Source: Gymnogyps californianus (taxonomy: Eukaryota > Chordata > Aves > Accipitriformes > Cathartidae). Taken from it: a stretch of 64,000 nt of DNA. The position numbers were made by a program, and so were the translations under genes. Positions within the stretch are counted from its first letter, which is position 1. Each line of letters starts with the position of its first letter. The DNA lies in the NCBI RefSeq assembly GCF_018139145.2, contig NC_059478.1, positions 28,861,001-28,925,000 on the forward strand. The letters run 5' to 3'. Below are positions 1-12,580 of the stretch, piece by piece. The notes under the pieces are model-generated. The model was not told where the DNA came from, ran no database searches, and saw only the letters and a program-made list of their open reading frames with translations.

Positions 1-1030
1 TTTCTTTCATGCAATGAAATCACTACCTGTTCCAGAATAGTTAGGTACTCATAAATAGCACCCTCATTGTGTAGATCCTAGCATGCTACTGAAGCGACCT
101 GAATATTCCAGTCCCATTCCCAGGTCCTATTCTCCTACTTCTTCCAGAAGTGTCAGTATGCTGATCAGTTTAATCACTAATACAATAGATCATACATGGG
201 GCACAGTCCATCATGTGGGAATGGGTTTAAAAAAAATTTATTTCACCTATCAGGGGTCATTTCCTCAGGCTAGAAAGCTGCTCAAGCACTCTCTTGGCAG
301 ATCAAAAGTCTATTTACCCTTCAGCAAGGAATCATCTTTCTCTGTTCTCTAATCTCTTCAATATTATATGATATAACTGATACTATGCAACAGTTTTTGT
401 AGCTCTTACCATTGGCTCAGTTTTCTTGCAGACATAATAAAATCCAGGAAATCTATTTTTTTCCTGCTTTAGTCTCATCATCATTTGAATGGAAGATCAT
501 ATGTAGATCATATGAAATCAAATGTTTCTGTAATGTTGTCTCATACATACATTAACATCTTTTCTAAGCAGTACTAGTATGCTATCTTCAAGTAGGCTAC
601 CACTCCTTGTTAGCAATGCACCTTTTAATCTGTCAAATTTTCCATTTGCTTTATTCTGTTAACAGAAGGGTTGTTTCCCCTAGCTTGAAGTACTTTCTAC
701 AATATCCAAGCAATAATTAAAATAAAAGCCTAACAATTAGTAATACCACCTGGCATTTGTTTCAGATTTTTTTCCATGTAATTCAAACATGTCAAGACCC
801 TGGGTAACCATTATTAACTGCAGTTTATAACAGACAGAAAAAAATTACTTGTATAGAACTGAAGCACTCTGTCACGTGCCACACAGCCTGCCAAAGGCAT
901 AATGAGGAATAAAACACTGAAGTCCAGTCTCCAAGATCAATGCTTAATCCATGGTGAGATGGTCATTTGCCTACTCAAACTATTACAAAAATCTACATGT
1001 ATCAGTTTGCTGGAGGAAGCATTAAGAGAT

Positions 1031-1142
1031 TTGGGTTCTTTTCTGGCCTTTGGGGCTAACTTACTATGATCTTCAACAAATAATCGCTATATGCCTTGGT
1101 TTCTCAGCCTGTAAAGTGTGGATATCTACATCCACTCCTATG
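1031..1142 (+). mobile_element. MIR-like CORE-SINE remnant
   Basis: The order of blocks follows the MIR consensus: TTTGGGTTCTTTTCTGGC, then CTAACTTACTATGATCTTC, then GCCTTGGTTTCTCAGCCTG and TAAAGTGTGGAT. It is strongly diverged, as expected for an amniote-age insertion. Confidence 0.65.
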
Positions 1143-1950
1143 CATTCATATTTTCACCACAGGACTGAAACTGATGTTTTCTCTTGGATTTTTATATAGT
1201 ACATCATGTTAGTTTTACATTTTTTTATACTACAGTGTGAAACTGTTTAATTCACATGGGGTCTAACAGGATGTGAGATACTGAGCTGCATTATTTTTCA
1301 AATATCACTCAGTATTACAAACAGCAGCACCAGGCTGCTGAAAATTACTACATTTAGACAATGTCAATGAAAAATAAGGAGCCAGAGTTTGTCTTCTTGC
1401 TTGGGTGCAGTACACAACTCAGTGCAATGATACCTGACATCACAGGTCAAATTGGAAAACAAATTTGCTGACGGAGCCATAATTTGCAGAAGATTTAAAA
1501 AAAATTTTTAAACTTCAATTGCATAAACATTTTAAATCACACAGAGGAAGAAGCAAATTTTTAAGTCATTAATAAATATCAGCTGACTTCCCTGAAATCT
1601 GGTAGAAATGTATCTTCTCTACTTCCATACTTTAACAGAACTTTCAAAAGGTACCTGCTCCTCTGAATAAATTAATTTTATTTCATGGTCATGGCAGCTA
1701 TCAGACATATCGTTATCTCATTCCCACCTTTCCTTCCCATCATAGCAGCGAAACATAGATTAAATCAGAGAGAATGCTACCTAGGTAAAACCTCTTCACA
1801 CAGGGAACAGGTAAAACTTTCTGCTGTTACCAGACTTGCACTAAGAACATACAATACATCTAGTAAGCCACTTAAGTGGCATATTCCTCCCCTGCCTTTA
1901 AGTGGAACAGTTTGTTCCAAGTGTGAAAGGACTGAGCACACAGTTCCACT

Positions 1951-2040
1951 TGTTCTGTTCCCAGTTCTGTCACTGTCTGTACGAGTTATGTGACTTTGTC
2001 CTTAATATTCAGTCTTCTTTGTCCTCATTTACAGATCCAT
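1951..2040 (+). mobile_element. MIR-like CORE-SINE remnant
   Basis: TCCCAGTTCTGTCACTG, TATGTGACTTTGTCC and CTCATTTACAGAT appear in MIR order, with substitutions and small deletions. Confidence 0.5.
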
Positions 2041-4939
2041 GTTAGCAATGTACAGCAAGCCTATATAGATTACACCTGATTTCCAGACACAATATGAATT
2101 ATCATTTACGTCTTGATAATTTTTATACAATTTTATATAAGTACAAAAGAAATTCAGTGTATTATTTAAAAACAGAAAACAGAGATTTTAGTGTTCTATC
2201 CAATGATGAAGCGGATAAAAATATGGCATGGGAAAGCGTAAGTTTGGGGCTTTTGGTCCTGCTCTGGAGGTAATTAAATCAAAGAAGACTTTTCAGACTA
2301 CAATATGGTCTCTCATAGACTTGTGTTAGGTTTCTTTTTTTTTTTAAATAATGTCTTCTGTGTGGTATCAGAAGGCTCAATGTCACACTGTAATTTGGTT
2401 TCTGTTTGCTTCCTTTATTTTGGAATATTTTATACACACTATTCAGTGATAACTTGTTTAATTTCCTGCTTGTTGTCAAATTCTGTTTGGTACATTCATA
2501 AAAAGCAGTGTCACTTTTGGGGAAAAGAAAAAAAAACACACACACTAAACCCACAGACTTCTTACCCTGTGTTTTGCTAAGATCTTGGTATCTTTGCTTA
2601 GGACTCTGGACTGACCCCATGTCATCAGTCCTAAAACTAGAAACAGTTTTCTATAAACAGTTTTGAAATGTTATGTCTTCATTTTATAGCTATCTGCTCC
2701 TTTGATTTAATAGTACTACAGTCAAGAAGAAATTTTTATGTAGAATATTTTAGTCTGTATTGCTATATTTTTTTGACTCATCACACTGTTTATGAAAATT
2801 TAGTCTGCTCTGTGATTTAGCACCCAGACCGACGCCTTCTATATTTCTCTTTTGTTGCAAAGTACTATGATTTTGCATTTTACAGTAGAATCACTCTCTC
2901 TCAAGCTCTCTTGTACTTTCTGAATTTTCTTAAGCATCATGGAAACAATGAAAACTAAGCTCTGACATCCATCCTACTGAAAAATCTAGCCTAAGTTGCT
3001 TTTCAGTAGAACCATAGAGAGACTGTCTGCCAGACAAGCAGCAAAAGTATATTATTCAGAGTGTATTTGTATCCATTTCCAAAAAGCAGCTTGTAAATAT
3101 GTCCAAGTGCAATAAATTTCTTGTGCTCCAATGTATTTATGGAAGTGGATAATCAGCACTCGATTTTAAACAAGCTCTTTTTAATTTCATGTCTTCCCCA
3201 ATTTCATTCCAGCCTGTGCCAAAGAGGGAGCTACCCTAAACAGTATCAATTTGTCATGCTGCAGCTGCCGGCAACTCAGTGGTTTAAAAACTTGCTGATG
3301 GGGGGGCAGGGGAGGAATAGTTACACATACACCCTTTATTTTTAGTCTGTATTTTAAAATACCACAGGGAATGCGTTAAAATTACAGAAACAAAAAAAAG
3401 ATTAGAAGATATGCCTAGACTAGCTACAGTTGCTCCTCCTCCCATCATACCCCTTTTCTCTCAATGCCCTACAATCATAAAATAAGGCTTCACCTTCCTC
3501 ACATGGGCAGAACCAAGTTCACTGGAAGCAGTTGGAGATCAACAGGAACTGGAGCCTGTTACTCACTTGAAACCCTCTCCCTCTACATTTCATGTCTTGA
3601 CTAACTGTAGCAGAAAAACCCTGCCCTCCACAGGTGGAGAGCTCTTGAGGCACAGCAAAATGCAATAGCTCTGCTACAAGCAATAACGAGCGAACATACA
3701 GAACAGAGCTCTGTATCAGTGATTCTTCCTATGGATTCAGAAAAGGGATGTATAGAAAGACAACTGCAAAAGCCTCTGGAGAGGGGGGGAAAAAAGCGTT
3801 TCAGCTTCTTCAGGAGATTATGAGCTATGATACAGAAATGCCCTGGAACAGGTGCTCTTTCCTTCTCCACCCACATACCCAAGGTCTGCATGAATCCAGT
3901 TCACTAACCTGTACGGCTGACAAGGGTTTTCATCCTTAGCTTCGGGTTTCAAATTCATTGCGAACAATGGGAATATTGCCACGGCATTCGGTGTATGTTG
4001 GCTCAGGCCCATCGTGCACAGGGAATGACTTTCTGAGGGAAATAGCTTGGCCTGTAAAGGGAAATGTGCATCAAATGTAGATTACTATGAAGTAATAGGA
4101 CTAGGAGCAATTGACCAAAACGAGAAATCCATATTAAATGGAAAAATTATGCAGCATGCAGCCAAAGGAAAGGACTTAAGGACAATTCCTAAAAGCCATA
4201 ATCCTAGATTAGGGTTGCAATTAAAGAAGAAAAAAAATAAAAATAAAAGAGTGGTGGGAGACAGGACACAGAAATGCATTCAGAGTTTAGAAGAATACAA
4301 ATCATGTAAGGATGTTTTTGCTTTACAAGGTACCAGCTGGACCCTCAGCAGAACAGTCACAATTTGTCACTGGTTCAGAGAGGAACATCTCACCACCACT
4401 GCCCTAGAAGTGGTGCAGCAGCACCCAGCCAGGACAATGCAAAAGTAGGGAGGGTGAACGTACATGCTATATTCTCAGATATCACTAGCACAAGCACAGC
4501 CAGCTACATATCTGCTTATACAGCAGATGAGCTTTACTTTTTCCTCCCAGTTCTTCCAGCACCTAAAGTAATCGGAATTCCATCCAGGATAGAGAAAATA
4601 GGGCTAGGACCTCTCAGGCTCTTTCTATGCCTGAATGAGATAAAAATAAAAGGAACAACTGTGTTGAGTTAAGTGGCTTTTCCATTCTAACAATCTTCAT
4701 GCCCTTGAAATTTAGTTTGAAATGGAGCAGCGTGCTATTTCCACATCAAAAATCAATACAATCAACAGGTTAAAACATTCTCAGTTACAATGAAAAAGTA
4801 TCTGGGGAAATAATACATGATACGTTAACAAACGTCTGAAAACTTAAAGGCCATCGGAAAATAGAAAATCTCTTCGTTTGCCCAAGGCAATGACATGGCA
4901 CTATAGATGAGCATCACACAGAAACTTGAGGAGATAGGG

Positions 4940-5008
4940 TGTCTATTCCCAGCAATGCCAGCTATCTACTCTGTGACCTTGGGCAAGTCACTTAACTGTG
5001 CCCTGCCA
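4940..5008 (+). mobile_element. MIR-like CORE-SINE remnant with well-kept core
   Basis: TATTCCCAGCAATGCCAGC is followed by CTGTGACCTTGGGCAAGTCA and CTTAACTGTGCC, nearly identical to the MIR core. Good preservation of such an old core is notable for a bird. Confidence 0.75.
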
Positions 5009-6285
5009 GAATTAATTAAAAATGCTTCCTTACCTAAAGTAGCTCAAGATCTGTATGCAGAATTGTATTTCTCTTACGTACAGTAATTATAACCTAGCTA
5101 AGAATCCTCTAAACATCAGATGTATACACACAATATAATAAAACACCACTATCTAGCACAGAGCTGTAGCAGAAAAGAAGAGCTTCCATAGACTCTATCT
5201 CTGACTTGCACTAACTCATCCACATGATATTCCAGAAAATATTGTGGACCTATGGTAAAAGCCTAACTATTATTCACGTGAAAAAAAAAGGAAGCAGCTT
5301 AGTACGAATGCAACCAGATGAATCAGAAGGTACCTTCTCCCAATCAATTTAAGAAAAAAAAGGTTGATTTTACTAATCTTATGCTAAAATATTGACAATG
5401 GCCTGGTTTTAACTTCTTTCTTAATGACTATACTCCCAAAGCATCCAGCTTCCTTAGAGGTCTGGGCTAACACACAGCTCACTGCATTTCTTCAGCTGAG
5501 TATCAACTCCTGACCACAGGATGGAGGGACACGTTGTTTCCATCCCTCTGCCTTGAGATAATAAGTAAAAGAGAATCATTTTTTAGGACTGTTTTTGAAC
5601 ATTCTTTCATTTGACCCCTGTTTTTATGAAATGTCTGGCATGAGGATATGAGAATAAGACTTTTTAAACAGTCTGCTAAGGTCTAGATTATAAGCTCTAG
5701 GAATCCCATATACATCTCTAAGAGGGTTGAGTGGGTGTGTGCGTGTGTGCGTAAATAAAATGGCCTAGTTTAAAATGTCTTTAATAACCAATATTTGGCA
5801 AATTGAACCAAATGGGTGTGAGCTCCCCCTGCTGACTCTCAAGCTAAAATAAATGAATCGTCTTCAGATGCTTTTGCAAACACTTTTGATATTGGCTCAA
5901 GGTCAAAGGAGTGGACCAGTATAAGGATGTTATTTTAAGCATCATTAGCAACACAGACAAAAAACTAGCAATAAGGACATTACGTGTTTTATTTTTATCC
6001 CACTGGGGTACTTTCACAGTGGCTACCAATTCAGAATTCAGTGATACTACTCTTGATTTACAGACTAATAGAATAAAACCATTTCATACAATCTTCATGC
6101 TTCTAAAAACATATATCAAATAAGAGATTAAAAATTGGATCATTACAAGAATATGTGATATTGTCTTTTACTTTAGACATAAACATATGAAACAATATAT
6201 ACCCAGCTACAGGCAGACACATACAACCTCTCTCATCAGCTGTAACATAAATCTGGATTACTGTACCACTAAGCTAAAAAAAATT

Positions 6286-6309
6286 TAATAAATAAATAAA
6301 TAAATAAAA
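6286..6309. repeat. (AATA)n simple repeat
   Basis: Five to six AATA/AAAT units in tandem. Similar short arrays occur at 11578-11600 and 33361-33395. Confidence 0.85.
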
Positions 6310-9300
6310 AACCCAAGCCCACAGCCCTCACGTTTTAAAGACTATACCAGACTTCCACCAATGTGAAAGCTATGTCATGCAGTGGCCCAATAATCAAAGA
6401 TTATACCTTTAAAATAGACCCTATTTAATATTTTATTGTTATCAAGACCAAATTTTTCCACATTTCTTCATGCCACTCTCACCAATAACTAGGAGGAGGC
6501 TGTCCATCCTCATCTGTTGGCTATATTTTATACAGTTTCCAATTTTTTGGGCAAATGTTTTTATATCAGAGAGAAGTTTGGATGTGAACAAGTCAGTTCA
6601 TTTACTGCTGCATTTCCAGAGCCATTTCAAAAGGAACTGCTGACATCTACTGGTTCGAATTATAAAATACTCAATTTACAGTTTTGCTTCGCAGATAAAA
6701 TCTAATGGCTCTGATTTCTTTCTCAGATGATGGCAGAAGAGGCAATTCTGTTGAAATTAGCAGAAATAAACCCATTCTCTCCCATTTAGCAGTTTATCTC
6801 CTCTCTATGCTTTCTTGCAGACATTGAAGTCTAGAATTATACCTGCTAGGCACCAACAATTTTTCGAACATTAAAAACACAGGGAGCATTTGGTTATCAC
6901 ATGAGGCTGCTCCACCCAGCACAACACAAAACCTGCACATTTTGCACTGAAGATTCTCAAACAATTTTGCAAATCTGATGCGGCACAAGATTAGCATCCT
7001 CACCCTTCTCAGGAGAGACCCAGCTCCCACTCAGTGTTGTATTTCTGAACCTTGAGGCTGCTGCTCAGAAGCTCCAGTGCCATGTGATGTCAAGGACTCA
7101 GGGAAGGTGTGGAGGAGAGGAGTGCTTCAGTAAGTGATTTGATATTTCAGACTGAAGGGTTATAAACAGACCCACTCCCCCTGCCTCTTGCTTGGGATCA
7201 TTCACCAAGCACCCATTCTTTCACAATTCAATACTCAAGCCGGGTCAGCTGTTTCAGGTGACCATGTCTTAGCACACACAATATGCCTCTTATCCGCACT
7301 CTGTATTTATACATGCCTCCTCGTTACTGTCCTTTCACTTAGCACTCTGCCCTTTCTCTTTCCAACGCGGGGAACGGCAGGCACCAGGTGTGCTCTGAGC
7401 ATACTTATGGAGTTGCATACATTTACTAGACAGGCATTTCCATGTTGCGTTCCAGAGACCTAGTTTAGGAGCTCTGGGGCTTTGGCTTGAACAGGAACAG
7501 CAGGTAGCTTGGTAGCGGTAGCACGGCATTACTACACAAGCAGCTTTGCAGATGGCAGCCCAGGAAACTGTAGGCACCCATAAGGCCAGGAAGCAACTCT
7601 GACTACTTTGAAAATGTTTCTTAAATGGAAAACTGTGGCAATTAGAGAGGCAGGCAGGTACATGAAGCTGTTTGGAGACACAGGTCAAGAGCAGTCTGTT
7701 TAGCATGCAGTAAAACTAGGTATGAGAGACAACTTCCTATACCAAGCCCTAAGGTTTTATCTCAAAACAAGCCTTCTCTTTTTATACTCCTAAGGGCAGC
7801 AAACCCAATTTTCACTTCTTCTCCAGACATCCAGAATTGTACTGTTGTCAACTGCATCACTACTGGCAAATCAGTACCTTTCACTCTCATTGCCAATACC
7901 TGGCCAAAGCATCAGACAAGCAGGAGGGCAATTAAAATATCACTCTGCTCCAAGAAACATTATCGAAAGCACACAGGCTTCAGTGATAACATTTAACTAG
8001 GCTAACATCAAAATACTGCAGCAGACCTAGCTAACAAAAAGTATCAGGCAGCTAAATTGGACTTCTCGTTCTGTGGTTCTTTTTCCTCTTCACAAATCAA
8101 AACACACTTCTACTCTGCATAATGCAATTATTGTTTCAGATTTACAAGATCCTTACTTCTGCGTAGTCTTTCAAAAATGCATTCAAGACACAGAAAAATA
8201 GTTTTCACTGCTGTAGTTTTCAACACTTTGAACAAACTCTTGAGATAGTACATTAATATAGGAAAACAGGAAAGCACCTGACAACAGTAGGAATGAAGCA
8301 GAGTTTGGGATGACTGAAAAACACAAACAGAATAACCGCAACCCCACACAGAGAGAAAGGTGTGAAAATAGATCCAGAGAGGAGGAAGAAAGCTTTGGCA
8401 GACCAGATGCTGATCACAGCTAGCAGAAGTACAGGATGGTGTCTTCCCAAGTCAGTTCCGCAGTACCTGTACCAACAGCAGGAATGTAAAAGGGTGTGAG
8501 TAGTAGTCTCAACTCACTTTTTCAGAAGAAATCCTTCAAGAGAGGACCTGTAGGATAGAACAGTCACTACAGAAAGTTACTACAAATAAGAGAAGCTAGC
8601 ACAAGAATCCATCCTTTTTCCTTACATCTACAAGCAGATAAAGATGAAGAAAAGGTAGAGTCAGCACTGGCCCTCTAGAGAGCTAGACTCTATTCAAGAC
8701 GGGAGCGTAAAAGTGTCTCTGAATATTTTGTTGCAGAATTGAATTAGGAAGTTGGCCAGGTAAAGAGGAAATTTGAAAACTGATGGAAAATGAGAGTGTA
8801 ATTTTGGGTCAAGGAGAACTGAAAGAAAAAACAGTAAGAGAAGAGATAGGCAGATAGACAGACAATGAATGCACTTTAATGACCACAGAGAGACCCATTT
8901 CAAACAGTGCTTTATAACCTTCCTACTGCTCATCAGGTCTCAGCCAGCCAGTAGAGGATGTGCTTGACATGCTGCAGTGAATAGAAAGGTTCAAACATTA
9001 ATTAATACACACTGAGGTGTGCCCTGTCCTAAGGGCATGCAGTTTAAATTGGACAAATCTAGAACATGAGAGTAGATAAAGAAAAACAACGGAGGACAGA
9101 AAAAAGTTGAACGGTATAAAATAAGCAAGTCATACACCTTTTGTGGGGTTTTGTTTTTTAATATTAGTATCTGTGGTAGAGCAAGAATAAAGAGCTAGAC
9201 AACATTGAACTAATAGAAGCAAAAAGAGACACCTTAGATGCCTGACTTCACGTTGCGACTCAAGGTGCTTTTGATCAGAAAAGTGAGTTAGCCACAGAAG

Positions 9301-11184
9301 TTGGAAAGGTACGGGAGTAGTCATTTTAGATGGTAAAATGACATTTTATTTCCTGACAGTGGTTCAATAGCATCGTGGTTTTTTACCTATGGATTCAGCT
9401 AATACAGAGACATACAGCCATGCTAAATGAGACGTTCAGTCATTTGTGCCTAGTTTGAGTAGGAAAAAAGCCCCAGATGAAGTAGACACAAACTTTTCCA
9501 AAGTCAAGAACAATTTAGAATTTATGAGTAGAAACAGTATGCAGATAAAAGACCAGCTGTAAAAAGTAAGATCCAGACTTGCATTGTCCAAGACTTTGAT
9601 TCAAGCCCATTCAAAATTCCAGGGTATTTGCTGTACATTTCTGTGATGGCAATAAGAGAATATGGCTTAAGATCAGCCCTCAATGAGATAGATTGCCCTC
9701 TATTCAGAGGCCCATTAAGCACAGACTCTTTTGCCAAAGACTTGATATCCAAACAGCAAAACTGCTAGAAATTTTGGAAAGGGATGAAGTGGGAGGCCTT
9801 AAAGAATAAATAATATTTTGGAGAACTGCACTTGGATTTAGTTAAAACAGAAGCATATCTCCTTAGATTCAAAGTACCAAACCTTGAGAGATTGTGGTGG
9901 GTGCGTGGCCAGGCTCTACAGATAATGTAAGGCAGGTACTTTTATTAATTGGCCATTTCAGTCTTTTATTCAGTTACTTTTGTAGACAAATGTTCTTATG
10001 CCATTTGGCTGCATCCATGGCAAGGATAGAAGATTGTCATCATTTCATCACGTTAACAAGGCAGTAATAAAAAAGAACTGGCAGTCTGGAAAGAAACTGT
10101 AGAAAATGTTAATGGTGTAGCCACAGCACTGATGCCAAATATTTCCAGTAAAGGGGTATAATTATTTTCAGGTACTTACTCTATGACAGGAAAGAAATGG
10201 ATGAGAGCTTTTCTTTTTGGATCTGTGCTCCTAAAGCAGCAGTGGCAAGATGCACCGAACGCGCACAGCAATGAGCCAGTCTTGGAGCTTCTGCTTCTGG
10301 CATCTGTAGTTGGAGTGACTTTAGAGACCAGGAGATTATAAAGCTGCTGAGCTTTTCAATTTGAATCACCTGACACTTAACACATCCTTTAAGGCCAAGC
10401 ATATGGCTAGAAAACTGTGAGCAACTCAAAGTTTTCTCTCTTAATCCCTTGGCTGACTCGTGACAAGTGTCTCAGGATTAATATAACAGGACATTGAGGG
10501 AGAATCCACTGAATACAAATTACCTAAGAGAGGCTACAAGCATTTCTCCCCACTTTCAAACAAAGAGCTCAGCACTAGTGTTTCGAAATTTGCCTGACAC
10601 TTTCCTGATTCACTAAGATGTTCAACTTCTACAAGTATTTAACAAACTAGGTGTCTGTTGGTGACATCTCTAAAGAAGGCAAGTTAACTTAGTGCCAAGT
10701 AGACATTCACTGCCCATCCAAAGAGGCAGTATATTCTCAGAGCAGGAAGAATAGCAAGGTCTTGGGAATTCTGCACTCATGTGGAAAACAAAAAAATTAG
10801 GAAAAACACTGAACAGCAAAATATATGACAAAAAGAAAGAAAATCTGCTATAAGAAAGTAATCCTTAATCAGATACTATAGGTTCTTTTTTTGGAGCATG
10901 TAGTATGCAGACGAGGAGATACCTTGCCAGTATTAAGGGCCTTCCCTACTAGTTTTCAACAAGGTCTGCATTCTTTTGCCTCAGTGAGGAAGTACTACAT
11001 TTTTGGAAGACAGGAGCAAACAGCCAAGTGAGACTGTAAATCACTGCAGCAGACCTAACAAACCTTATTCAGATGGCCTCAGGCTTAGAAATGGAATAAT
11101 GCCGATCTGACCCCAAAAGCACTCCCTGGAAATTCTCTGCTAAGTGGCAAGGCTGAGTTTATCCTATTTGTAGCTTTGTCAGAC

Positions 11185-11290
11185 TTTCTGAAATAGTGGG
11201 CAAACCAGCTGAAGGTTACACCTCTACTTCTCACCTGTAAAATGGGCACACTTGCCCTTTGCACGTAGCACTTCAAGGCCTGCTTCATGA
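11185..11290 (+). mobile_element. MIR-like CORE-SINE remnant
   Basis: GGGCAAACCAGCTGAAGG, ACCTCTACTTCTCACC and TGTAAAATGGGCAC correspond to the MIR segment from the core to the GTAAAATGGG block. Confidence 0.55.
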
Positions 11291-12425
11291 ATTCACACAC
11301 ACCGTTAAAAATACTAGTACCCCCTCCTTTCAGAATACTGTTCTGTCTTAAAACTTCCAAGTTTCCATTTCTTTTCAGGCCATCTGCAAAAGTATGCATG
11401 GATATAAAATTTACTCCTAAATAGTGTGAGAATGGTTGTGTTCAGAAATTCATCTGGAGTCCTTTACTTGCTCCCTTTCCTCTACAACTTCCTGAAATAA
11501 GTACAGACTATGCCTCAGGAAAACAAAGCTATTTGAAAAGAGAACAGCTGCCATGGTGCTGAGTCAATACAGACAGACAAAATAAAATAAAATAAAAAAA
11601 CTACACTGCATCTGTGGCAATGTGTTTTTTCCCCTCCATCACAATATCCCCAATGCATAACGCCTTGGCAACAGTTTAGTAAAAAACAGTTCAAGCGTGT
11701 GTTTCAAAGAAATGCATCCAAACCCTGAAACCATTAAAAAAATACACTAATTCCTGCAATGGGGCATCCACGCAGCTGGTATCGCAGTACTTTGCTTTGG
11801 AACCATTTCCTTGGCCTCAATCAGGTTCCTCTTCGTCATATGCCTCCAAGCACTTACAGGGATGAACTGTGAAAAGGTGCAATAGTTATTTATTGCTGTT
11901 AGCAGCAACAATAAGGGCAAAATGCTCCAAAAACTCCACCATCTTTTGCTAGGCATTAGTAGAGAGGTACTGTTCATCTTTTCCAGTGACAAGAATAGGT
12001 TTATGGAGAATATTCATCTATGTTTTCACAAGAGAAGTTTCTCTCCATTGCAACTATTTTCACAGCATGGTGCAGGGTTACCTACACTTGGAATTTATGC
12101 TGGTAAATCATAATCAACTAAAAGAATGCAAACCAGCACTTAACGCCTGGTCTACACAGAGACCATCATACTCATAACCAACATAACCTAGGGAAGACAC
12201 TAGAAATGCTTGCTCAGTGTTAACTCTGTTAACTGCATTAGAACATGCACTGACCTAGAGGATATAAAGTTACAGTAAATACAGCCTCAGGAGCGTCCAG
12301 AAATACTGAATAAAACAAAAAACCACTGGCATTCTGGTCAGGGAATTCAGGCATTTGGATCATCCCTTCAAAATTTGCTTCATTTGAGGCTGGAGAGTGT
12401 TCTGTTTATCTAAAAGACACCTGCA

Positions 12426-12444
12426 AAAAAAAAAAAAAAAAAAA
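12426..12444. repeat. poly(A) tract
   Basis: An uninterrupted run of about 19 A residues. No retrogene body is recognisable upstream, so it is treated as simple sequence. Confidence 0.8.
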
Positions 12445-12511
12445 AGCCTGCTTTTAAAAGTGGGAAAACCATGCCATGTGTTCAGAAGCTAAGTTTAAAA
12501 ATGGCAGCTTT

Positions 12512-12580
12512 GTGAACGTTCTGAACCATAAACTGGTTTTGTGAATGTTCTGAACCATAAACTGGTTTTGTGAATATTAT
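12512..12580. repeat. 29-bp tandem duplication
   Basis: Two nearly identical 29-bp units begin with GTGAACGTTCTGAACC (12512) and GTGAATGTTCTGAACC (12541); a third, partial unit starts at 12570. It looks like a local replication-slippage duplication. Confidence 0.9.

Noticed and set aside
8970..9080. Possible further ancient SINE/LINE remnant (CCCTGTCCTAAGGGCATGCA)
   Set aside because: Only one short block resembles a repeat consensus; too little to assign.
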